22,909 bases of DNA from positions 52,409-75,317 of the forward strand of contig NQOH01000003.1 in assembly GCA_003585735.1 (NCBI GenBank). The letters run 5' to 3'. Position 1 is the stretch's first letter. The number at the start of each line of letters is the position of its first letter. This document shows positions 1-6,843 of the stretch, piece after piece. Source of the DNA: Gardnerella kenyensis (lineage in GTDB: Bacteria > Actinomycetota > Actinomycetes > Actinomycetales > Bifidobacteriaceae). The notes below the pieces were generated by a model. The model was not told the DNA's origin. It saw only the letters and a program-made list of their open reading frames with translations, and did no database searches. The position numbers were made by a program, and so were the translations under genes.

Positions 1-167
1 CATAGAATAACTGCTTATAATTTTTGTCAAACTAATATAAATAGCGGATAGCAGCGTTGTATCCGTGTTTTGTGTATTTTGTGTTTAGCATTGCGTTGTG
101 TTGTTCTTTCAAAATGTAATAAAAATTATTACTTCGACGATATTACTACTCCGATTGAGAATGAAAA

Positions 168-2108
168 ATGAATAATAGGATAGTAAAAAAAGTTATTGGT
201 TTAGTAGTTGCTTTTATATCTGCAATTGGAATTTTTGCAGGATCTATTACTTCGCAAGCTGTTGCGATGCAGACGCATATGCTTTATGTTGATTTAGAAT
301 ATGCTACAAACCCAAATGTTGGCCATACTCATCCTGGAGGAACCGGGGGAATTGATAAAAATATTGAAGACATGTGGAATTATCTCCCTATAACAGTTAG
401 TGATGATTATGGTTATACATTTAACGTCGAAACCGGTTTTTATGACGCCTATAGGCGTTACGTTGGTTTTCTTTCAGAAGGAGATATGGTAACAATTAGA
501 ATTGATACTTCTAGGATTGCTGATGGTTATCATGTTTCTTATATCGATGACTGTTTGCATTCTGGCAAATCTAGAAATTACGCTACATTCAGAACAAGAT
601 TGCATTTAAGATACGATGGTAATTTTGTTGTAACAATCCCATTTGGTAAGTTAAACGTAAAATTTGATTTGCAGGGAGGAAAAATTGACGGTAAGTCGGA
701 TTCAATCACAAAAATTGTAAAAAAGGATAATACTGTTGATTTTCCAGCTAACCCAACAAAAGGTAATTTGGAGTTTGGTGGATGGTTTACCGAACGGACA
801 ACTCCTAGTAATGATGATGATATCGTTGTAGGAAAACGTTACTATTGGACCAATAAGCTACTATTTTCGGATTATAATAATGATTCAAGACCGTGGAATG
901 ATAAAAATATAGATCCTCAGTATGATCAAATATTTGTACTTCGTGCACAGTGGAATGCAAAAGCTACTTTTAATGCTAATGGCGGAAAGTTTAGTGACGA
1001 CAATAGTAGCGATAAGATTGTAAAAGAAGAGCAGAACAAGAAGATTAAGATTTTAGCTGCTCCTACTCGTGCTGGTTATCAATTCTTGAATTGGAAGGAT
1101 GCTGCTGGTAATACGTACAATCCTGGTGCTGAATATGAGTTGAAATCGAATACTGTATTTACTGCTCAGTGGAAGCAGATTCGAAGCACAGTTACCTTCA
1201 AAGACGGCGATAATACGCAAACGGTTAAGGTAGAAACTGGTAAGGCTATTGATACTGATGCGTTGACTGATCAGTCTATGCCGAAGAATCCAACGAAGGC
1301 TGGCTACAAGTTTAAAGAGTGGAATACTCAAGCGGATGGTAATGGTAATACGTTTACAGGAGCAAGCGTAGTAAATGGTGATATGACGGTTTATGCAGTT
1401 TATACAAATAATCCGCCAAAGCCTCCTACGCCGCCGACTCCTCCTACACCTCCGGAGCCGGTGAAACCTACACCGCCAACACCTTTGCCTACACCTCCTA
1501 CACCTCCGACACCGGAGCCACCAACTCCGCATACTCCTCCTACGCCACCAATACTGCCGGATCCTTCAAATCCAGATGAGCCTGACGGTAATAACCCTCA
1601 TAATCCGAACAATCCTAATAACCCGGATAACAAGGATCCTAATAATCCTAGCAACCCTCATAATCCGGATAATCCACCGTATCATGGTGACGACACCACT
1701 CCTGAAGTTCCTGCGGATACTGGCCATGGTATCGATCCAGTATGGCCTTATACTCCTGAGTTGAATATTCACGGTGGCGGAGATAAAAGACCTAGCACAT
1801 CAGATAACAATATTGGTGACGTGAATAATTCTGGTTCTGCCAGTGACTTAAATAGTTCGCCAAATGCGAACAGTAGTGATACTAGCAACGCTAATAAAGA
1901 AAATAGCAACAACAGAAACAGCATGAATTTTGCCAATAATGCGAAAATTCATGGAGCACTTTCTAAAACTGGGGCTGCTGCTTTTGTTGTTATGCTAGTT
2001 GCGTTTGCTGCTGTAATTATTGGTTTGCTTGGTATTTATGCAGTAAAACGTAAGAGTTCTAAACACAAAAACTCGCGTCATAGCATAACGTATAACTTTA
2101 TTAGATAA
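168..2108 (+). CDS. LPXTG-like cell-wall-anchored surface protein with InlB-type repeats
   Basis: A 646-residue exported protein, probably linked to peptidoglycan by a sortase. Residues 1-33 form a signal peptide (basic start, hydrophobic core, AVA before the likely cut). Residues 34-160 are an N-terminal region I do not recognise. From about 163 to 413 come three Listeria-Bacteroides (InlB B / Flg_new) type repeats, each with a pattern like F...GG...PTR.GY.F..W......F.A.W. Residues about 414-474 are a Pro-Thr stalk (PPTPPTPP), followed by an Asn-Pro stretch (NPNNPDNP) to about 515 and a Ser/Asn-rich region. The C-terminus is a sorting signal: LSKTG at 598-602, a hydrophobic segment, then a long basic tail. 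LSKTG departs from canonical LPXTG. The ATG at 168 follows a purine-rich stretch (GAGAATGAAAA). Such proteins are usually adhesins; the ligand is unknown. The N-terminal half looks more AT-rich in codon use than the housekeeping genes. Confidence 0.85.
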   Translation: MNNRIVKKVIGLVVAFISAIGIFAGSITSQAVAMQTHMLYVDLEYATNPNVGHTHPGGTGGIDKNIEDMWNYLPITVSDDYGYTFNVETGFYDAYRRYVGFLSEGDMVTIRIDTSRIADGYHVSYIDDCLHSGKSRNYATFRTRLHLRYDGNFVVTIPFGKLNVKFDLQGGKIDGKSDSITKIVKKDNTVDFPANPTKGNLEFGGWFTERTTPSNDDDIVVGKRYYWTNKLLFSDYNNDSRPWNDKNIDPQYDQIFVLRAQWNAKATFNANGGKFSDDNSSDKIVKEEQNKKIKILAAPTRAGYQFLNWKDAAGNTYNPGAEYELKSNTVFTAQWKQIRSTVTFKDGDNTQTVKVETGKAIDTDALTDQSMPKNPTKAGYKFKEWNTQADGNGNTFTGASVVNGDMTVYAVYTNNPPKPPTPPTPPTPPEPVKPTPPTPLPTPPTPPTPEPPTPHTPPTPPILPDPSNPDEPDGNNPHNPNNPNNPDNKDPNNPSNPHNPDNPPYHGDDTTPEVPADTGHGIDPVWPYTPELNIHGGGDKRPSTSDNNIGDVNNSGSASDLNSSPNANSSDTSNANKENSNNRNSMNFANNAKIHGALSKTGAAAFVVMLVAFAAVIIGLLGIYAVKRKSSKHKNSRHSITYNFIR

Positions 2109-2112
2109 GTGT

Positions 2113-2445
2113 ATGTATTATACAAGTATGACAGATAGCGAGCAGCAAGATAATAGCAATAAAACAGAGCATCCGTACGTATCGGAAAAAACTGAAGGAA
2201 ATCCTTACGCTGAGTGGATTGTGGCTCTTATTGTTGCAATAAGCGCAATACTAGCTTTTATTGGATACGCAATGGCCGCCACAGTTGTTATTTCTGCGAC
2301 GGCCATCTTGCTTGGAATTATGCGGTTAATAATGCGTAAGAATAGTTTATGGAAGGTTCGTTCCGTGAGTTTTGACGCTTTTATAAGCATTGCTCTTGGA
2401 ATTGGCTTACTTGTAGCGTACGCTTCAATCGCATTTTTGTTGTAA
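2113..2445 (+). CDS. small membrane protein, DUF3017-like
   Basis: A 110-residue protein with a hydrophilic N-terminus (about 35 residues) and three predicted membrane segments (about 36-52, 55-74 and 88-109). The order of hydrophobic segments and the KVRSVSFDAF stretch before the last helix resemble the actinobacterial family DUF3017, whose function is unknown. It starts only four bases after the surface-protein stop, so it could be co-transcribed, although the two share no obvious role. The ATG at 2128 (MTDSEQQ) is an alternative start; neither has a clear ribosome-binding site. Family assignment is from memory of the pattern and is moderate. Confidence 0.7.
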   Translation: MYYTSMTDSEQQDNSNKTEHPYVSEKTEGNPYAEWIVALIVAISAILAFIGYAMAATVVISATAILLGIMRLIMRKNSLWKVRSVSFDAFISIALGIGLLVAYASIAFLL

Positions 2446-2450
2446 AAAAT

Positions 2451-2545
2451 AATGTAGCAAACAATTGCATTTATTGCTTTTACTACTTTTATTGCAACTG
2501 TTTGCTACATTTATTACTATTTTTTACTATTTTTTTTTTTACTAT
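2451..2545. terminator. long hairpin terminator between convergent genes
   Basis: Bases 2451-2469 and 2493-2511 are inverted repeats of 19 bases with one mismatch around a 23-base loop. T-rich sequence follows on the + strand (including 11 T at 2530-2540), so it can end the surface protein/DUF3017 transcript. The aquaporin gene converges from the other side and may use the same hairpin. Confidence 0.75.
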
Positions 2546-2559
2546 TTTTACTACTATTT
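2515..2559 (-). repeat. four copies of an 8-base unit spanning the aquaporin stop codon
   Basis: TACTATTT (AAATAGTA in the gene's direction) occurs at 2515-2522, 2525-2532, 2540-2547 and 2552-2559. The last copy contains the aquaporin TAG stop (2554-2556). Read in the gene's frame the downstream copies add more TAG and TAA stops. Confidence 0.8.
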
Positions 2560-3570
2560 ATAATCTTCTTGGAAATTACTCAAGTTAGTAGCATCACCCT
2601 GCAAATTATTAGCGTTATTTGCTTGAGTAAACGCAAAATTATATGAATTGTCACCATAATTTTGAGTTTCTACTGGAGTTGCGACTTGAGTTGCGACTTG
2701 AGTTGCGACTTGCGTTTCTACTGTAGTATTAGCAGCGTTTTTTGCATGAGCGTAACCTGATTTTCTATTCTCAAGATTCGCAGAAGTGGTAAGTAATTTA
2801 GTAAGCAAAGTAACAAAACCAACAAGTGCCGCCGCAAAAATTGGAGCAATCCAGAAAGCCCACAATTGCGTATATGGCTTAACTGCCAAATCGCGCGTAA
2901 TCGTAAAAACAGCAATACCAGTGGATCTTGCAGGATTTAAGCCAGCTCCCGTAATTTGATAAGTCATAAAAGTTCCTGCAGCGTATGCAAGACCCATGCT
3001 AACTGCGTAATTGCTACGAGTTTTGCCATTATCCTTGGTTTGACTAATTGCAGTAGCGATTACAAGTGATGCCGCAATAACTTCAACAACAAAAGCAGTA
3101 ATAATACCGAAGGAAGCGTTCACACTTTTTAACTGGCTTGCGGAAATAGAACCATCTTCAAAACCGTTTACTACTGGCGCAAACCAATTAGTATCCTTAA
3201 CTATTTGCGTTTGTGGCAAAATAAAAACGAACAAGCCGGCAGCTGCAATCGCACCAAGAACTTGCGCAACAATATAGCATAAACCTGCAAGGTATGAAGT
3301 GCGTCCTGTAAGCATAGAAGCAACAGTTACAGCAGGATTAAGATGGCCTCCAGAGATTCTAGCTGCAATAATTGTTGAAGCAGCATAAGCAACTCCTGTG
3401 CATATTGCAATCATCAAAACATTAATGCCATACATTGCTGTTGATAACGAATAAAGAGTATAAATAGCAAACATAGCAAACAAAGTTGCAATAAACTCTG
3501 TAGCAACTCGAATAACAAGTGGAGATTGAGATTTTGATTGCGCAGAAGAGTTTTCTGGTACTTGAGTCAT
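2554..3570 (-). CDS. aquaporin (MIP family channel) with extended C-terminal tail
   Basis: A 338-residue inner-membrane channel. Both hallmark half-helix motifs are intact: NPA at residues 78-80 (GGHLNPAVT) and NPA at 212-214 (GLNPARS). Serine follows the second NPAR, as in water channels, where glycerol facilitators usually have aspartate; water or small-solute transport is therefore favoured, but this is inference. Six membrane segments fit in residues about 20-260. The last 75 residues are a hydrophilic tail rich in Asn, Gln and Thr, longer than in most bacterial MIP proteins, and contain three TQVA units. The ATG at 3570 is preceded by AAGGA at good spacing. The gene stands alone, convergent with the DUF3017 gene and divergent from rluB. 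Confidence 0.9.
   Translation of the reverse strand: MTQVPENSSAQSKSQSPLVIRVATEFIATLFAMFAIYTLYSLSTAMYGINVLMIAICTGVAYAASTIIAARISGGHLNPAVTVASMLTGRTSYLAGLCYIVAQVLGAIAAAGLFVFILPQTQIVKDTNWFAPVVNGFEDGSISASQLKSVNASFGIITAFVVEVIAASLVIATAISQTKDNGKTRSNYAVSMGLAYAAGTFMTYQITGAGLNPARSTGIAVFTITRDLAVKPYTQLWAFWIAPIFAAALVGFVTLLTKLLTTSANLENRKSGYAHAKNAANTTVETQVATQVATQVATPVETQNYGDNSYNFAFTQANNANNLQGDATNLSNFQEDYK
2677..2712 (-). repeat. three perfect 12-base tandem repeats in the aquaporin tail
   Basis: The unit AGTTGCGACTTG is repeated three times without change (2677-2688, 2689-2700, 2701-2712), encoding TQVA units around residues 286-297. It is in frame, so gain or loss of a unit changes tail length without breaking the protein. 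Confidence 0.95.
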
Positions 3571-3817
3571 AGCATTCCTTACTGTAGTTTGTGTTGCACA
3601 TGGTTATTGCAACATAATAAAACCTATGTTATAGTAACACGGCTATGCCATACGGTAGCATAGAAAAACGTGGTATTTTTCTAATTTGTTACAATTTGCA
3701 TAAATAACCACAAAATATACAAGTTTATAAATATGGAATTGCTTGCATTTAAACAGCTTAATTTGTAGTTTTGAGCAAATAATCGCTTGCAATTCATGAG
3801 GTCACGTTGGGAGAACG
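3571..3817. other. divergent intergenic region, aquaporin and rluB
   Basis: These 247 AT-rich bases should hold the promoters of both flanking genes. I see no -35/-10 pair good enough to name. A 6-base inverted repeat (CTATGC at 3643-3648, GCATAG at 3658-3663, 9-base loop) is the only visible structure and could be an operator or chance. Confidence 0.4.
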
Positions 3818-4591
3818 ATGCCAAACGCATATTCCCGCGCCGATGGGGCGCATTCAGATGACAACAACGCCATTCGACTGCAGAAGCTACTTGCTGAAGC
3901 GGGATTTGGTTCAAGACGCAAATGTGAGGAAATTATTCTTGACGGGCGTGTTGAAGTAGACGACGAATTGGTTACAACACTTGGTACTAGAGTAGATCCA
4001 AAGCGTCAAAAAGTGCGCGTTGACGGATCTCGCATAAAGTTCAACACAAAGCTCGTAACTCTCGCATTGCACAAGCCTAAGCGAGTGTTAAGCGCAATGG
4101 ACGATCCTAAAGGTCGCTTTACTTTGCGAGACATTGTTGGAGACAAGTACGAACGCATTTTCCACATGGGACGCTTGGATTACGATTCAGAAGGTCTTAT
4201 TTTAATGACCAACGATGGTGAGCTAAGCCAGCATGTTATGCACCCAAAGTATGAGGTTGAAAAAACCTATATTGCAACTGTTGAAGGCAAAATCAACGGC
4301 ATGGTTTGCCGCCGCTTGGTTTCTCAAGGCGTAAATCTTGAAGACGGTTGGATTAAGCTTGACCGTTGCGCAATAATCGACCAGAATCATGATACAACTA
4401 TGGTAAAAGTCGTTTTGCACTCTGGTAAAAACCGTATTGTTCGCCGAATTTTTGGAGCTGTAGGATACCCGGTAAAGCGACTAGTTCGCACGCAAATCGG
4501 TCCTATTAAATTAGGTGATTTAAAAGCTGGATCTTACCGTGTGCTTTCTCAAACAGAAGTGCGCTCGCTTTCTAAGGAGGTTGGCCTGTGA
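3818..4591 (+). CDS. rluB: 23S rRNA pseudouridine synthase, RluB/RsuA family
   Basis: A 257-residue enzyme that isomerises a uridine to pseudouridine in rRNA. An S4 RNA-binding domain covers residues about 20-70 (LQKLLAEAGFGSRRKCEE). The catalytic domain carries the family motif GRLDYDSEGL, with the expected catalytic aspartate at residue 121. The C-terminal SGKNRIVRRIFGAVGYPV stretch is also typical. Family members act on 23S (RluB, RluE, RluF) or 16S (RsuA) rRNA; RluB is the usual assignment in Actinobacteria and I favour it, but the exact target cannot be read from sequence. The ATG at 3818 follows GGGAGA. Its TGA stop overlaps the GTG start of cmk-der (GTGA, 4588-4591), so the two are translationally coupled. 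Confidence 0.9.
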   Translation: MPNAYSRADGAHSDDNNAIRLQKLLAEAGFGSRRKCEEIILDGRVEVDDELVTTLGTRVDPKRQKVRVDGSRIKFNTKLVTLALHKPKRVLSAMDDPKGRFTLRDIVGDKYERIFHMGRLDYDSEGLILMTNDGELSQHVMHPKYEVEKTYIATVEGKINGMVCRRLVSQGVNLEDGWIKLDRCAIIDQNHDTTMVKVVLHSGKNRIVRRIFGAVGYPVKRLVRTQIGPIKLGDLKAGSYRVLSQTEVRSLSKEVGL

Positions 4592-6780
4592 TTTGTGTAG
4601 CAATTGATGGACCAGCAGGAGTAGGTAAGTCTTCTACTTCTCGCGCTTTAGCGCAATATTACGATTTTGCGTATCTTGATACGGGTGCCATGTATAGAGC
4701 TGCTGCATGGTGGTGCATGCAAAAAGGCATTGACTTAAGCACTCAGCTTTCTTTAGACGATGAAGGTCAGCCTGTAAACGATGCGGATAGTGAACGTTTT
4801 AACCAAATTGTTGAAGCTGTTGGCGCTTTGTTTACTGAAGATCACGTAACTTTTAGCGTGGATCCAAAAAATCCTGTAGTAGTAATCGACGGCGAGGATA
4901 TTAGCGAAGAGTTGCGCACCAGCGAAGTTTCTTCGCACGTATCTACTGTTTCTTCAATTCCTGCAGTCCGCCGCATGCTTATTGCAGCTCAACGCGCATA
5001 TATTTCTGCCGAATCTGCGGATGATTCTTTCTCTGAAGGTGAGGGAATTGTTGCGGAAGGCCGCGATATTACTACTGTTGTGGCTCCTAATGCTCAAGTT
5101 CGAGTGCTGCTTACCGCGCGTGAAGAAGTGCGTCAAGCTCGCAGAAACAAGCAGGAGATTTCTAAAGAAAGTTTGCAAAATAATGAATCTTTAGAGGAAG
5201 ACGATATTCGCGCTCGCGACGCTAAAGACGCGAAAGTTACGAGTTTTCTCTCTGCTGCAGACGGCGTAACTACACTCGATAATTCTGATTTAACGTTTGA
5301 ACAGACGCTTGACGCGCTTGTTGAAATTGTTGATGACGCTATTGAGCAGGATGAGTACGACCGTTACGCTGCGAATCTTGAAGGATACGATCTTGACGAT
5401 GAAGATCGCGCGCTTCTTAGCGGAGATTTTGCACAACTGGACGAGAAAAAAGATTCTAAAGCAGTTGGCGTAATCGCTGTAATTGGTAGACCAAACGTTG
5501 GAAAGTCAACGCTTGTAAACCGTATTTTGGGTCATCGCGTAGCTGTTGTAGAAGATACTCCTGGCGTTACGAGGGATCGCGTAAGCTACGATGCTGAATG
5601 GGCTGGAACCAATTTTAAGCTGGTGGATACCGGCGGTTGGGAAGCTGATGTTGAAGGCATTGATTCTTCTATTGCTCAGCAGGCACAGGTGGCTGTACGT
5701 TTAAGCGATGCCGTGATTTTCTTAGTGGATGGCCAAGTTGGTTTAACAGCTACAGACGAGCGTATTGTTTCAATGCTTCGCGCTGCTGGAAAACCTATTA
5801 CTTTGGCTGTGAACAAGGTTGACGACGCTAGAAGCGAATATTTGACTGCAGAGTTTTGGAAGCTTGGCATGGGTGAGCCTTACGGAATTTCTGCAATGCA
5901 CGGCAGAGGCGTTGGAGACTTGCTTGACGCTGCTCTTAACTCTTTAAAGAAAGCGAATAAAACTTCAGGATTCTTAACTCCAGAAGGTCTTCGCAGAGTT
6001 GCTTTAGTAGGTAGGCCAAACGTTGGTAAATCTTCTCTTTTGAACCATTTGGCTCACGAGGAGCGTGCTGTTGTAAACGACTTAGCAGGAACTACTCGTG
6101 ACCCTGTTGATGAAGTTGTGCGAGTTGATGGAGAAGACTGGCTTTTTATTGACACTGCTGGTATTAAGCGCAGGCCGCATAAGCTTACTGGTGCTGAATA
6201 CTATTCTTCTCTTCGAACTCAAGCTGCTATTGAGCGTTCGGAACTTGCGTTGATTCTTTTCGATTCTTCTCAGCCTATTGCAGAGCAGGATTTGAAAGTT
6301 ATGAGCCAGGCAGTTGACGCTGGTCGAGCAATCGTACTTGTGTTTAACAAGTGGGATTTAATGGACGAGTTTTCCAGGCAGCGCATGGAAAGATTGTGGA
6401 AGACTGAGTTTGAGCGCGTTACTTGGGCTGAGCGCGTGAATCTTTCTGCAAAAACAGGATGGCATACGAACCGACTTTCTCGCGCTATGCGAACAGCTTT
6501 AGATAGCTGGGATAAGCGCATTCCTACAGGCAAGCTCAACGCTTTCTTAGGTCGTATTCAGTCTGCTCATCCGCATCCTTTGCGAGGCGGCAAGCAAGCG
6601 AGAATTTTGTTCGCAACGCAAGCTTCTACTAAGCCTCCGCGTTTCGTAATTTTCGCAACAGGCTTCTTAGAGCACGGATACCGTCGCTTTATTGAGCGAT
6701 CTCTTCGCGAAGAATTTGGATTCGAAGGAACTCCTATTCAAATCTCCGTAAAAGTGCGAGATAAGAAGAAGCGCAAGTAA
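4588..6780 (+). CDS. cmk-der: bifunctional cytidylate kinase / ribosome-assembly GTPase Der fusion
   Basis: A 730-residue fusion. Residues 1 to about 245 are cytidylate kinase, which phosphorylates CMP and dCMP: P-loop GPAGVGKSS at 8-16, DTGAMYRA at 31-38 and EGRDITTVV in the middle. An acidic linker (about 245-290) leads into Der (EngA), a tandem GTPase for 50S subunit assembly. Its first G domain has GRPNVGKST at 300-308 and NKVD at 409-412; its second has GRPNVGKSS at 475-483 and NKWD at 587-590. A KH-like domain and a basic tail (RDKKKRK) end the protein. The fusion is known in Bifidobacteriaceae and some other Actinobacteria, so it is not new. The GTG start has a strong site, AAGGAGG at 4574-4580, seven bases upstream inside rluB. 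Both enzymes keep their key motifs. Confidence 0.95.
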   Translation: MICVAIDGPAGVGKSSTSRALAQYYDFAYLDTGAMYRAAAWWCMQKGIDLSTQLSLDDEGQPVNDADSERFNQIVEAVGALFTEDHVTFSVDPKNPVVVIDGEDISEELRTSEVSSHVSTVSSIPAVRRMLIAAQRAYISAESADDSFSEGEGIVAEGRDITTVVAPNAQVRVLLTAREEVRQARRNKQEISKESLQNNESLEEDDIRARDAKDAKVTSFLSAADGVTTLDNSDLTFEQTLDALVEIVDDAIEQDEYDRYAANLEGYDLDDEDRALLSGDFAQLDEKKDSKAVGVIAVIGRPNVGKSTLVNRILGHRVAVVEDTPGVTRDRVSYDAEWAGTNFKLVDTGGWEADVEGIDSSIAQQAQVAVRLSDAVIFLVDGQVGLTATDERIVSMLRAAGKPITLAVNKVDDARSEYLTAEFWKLGMGEPYGISAMHGRGVGDLLDAALNSLKKANKTSGFLTPEGLRRVALVGRPNVGKSSLLNHLAHEERAVVNDLAGTTRDPVDEVVRVDGEDWLFIDTAGIKRRPHKLTGAEYYSSLRTQAAIERSELALILFDSSQPIAEQDLKVMSQAVDAGRAIVLVFNKWDLMDEFSRQRMERLWKTEFERVTWAERVNLSAKTGWHTNRLSRAMRTALDSWDKRIPTGKLNAFLGRIQSAHPHPLRGGKQARILFATQASTKPPRFVIFATGFLEHGYRRFIERSLREEFGFEGTPIQISVKVRDKKKRK

Positions 6781-6829
6781 GTCGCATCTAAAGCGAAACT
6801 ATAGTGCGAGTAAAGTCGCGAGTAAAGTT
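6772..6829 (+). repeat. degenerate 12-base repeats after the cmk-der stop
   Basis: GCGAGTAAAGTC at 6806-6817 and GCGAGTAAAGTT at 6818-6829 are tandem. The sequence around the cmk-der stop (GCGCAAGTAAGTC from 6772) resembles the unit. In frame this gives TAA, TAG, TAA, TAA and TAA within about 60 bases. Confidence 0.65.
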
Positions 6830-6843
6830 AAGTAGGAGCGTAT

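Noticed and set aside
45..65. CGGATA/TATCCG hairpin upstream of the surface protein as a terminator
   Set aside because: Six weak pairs and no clean T-run; the preceding gene is outside the window, so it cannot be judged.
1053..1532. Antisense Arg/Trp-rich frame opposite the Pro-rich stalk
   Set aside because: Arises from the repetitive CCTACACC-type codons of the stalk on the other strand.
2677..2712. CRISPR-like array
   Set aside because: Units are 12 bases, contiguous, without spacers and in frame in a coding gene.
4588..6780. cmk-der fusion as a new gene fusion
   Set aside because: The same fusion is already known in Bifidobacteriaceae and some other Actinobacteria.
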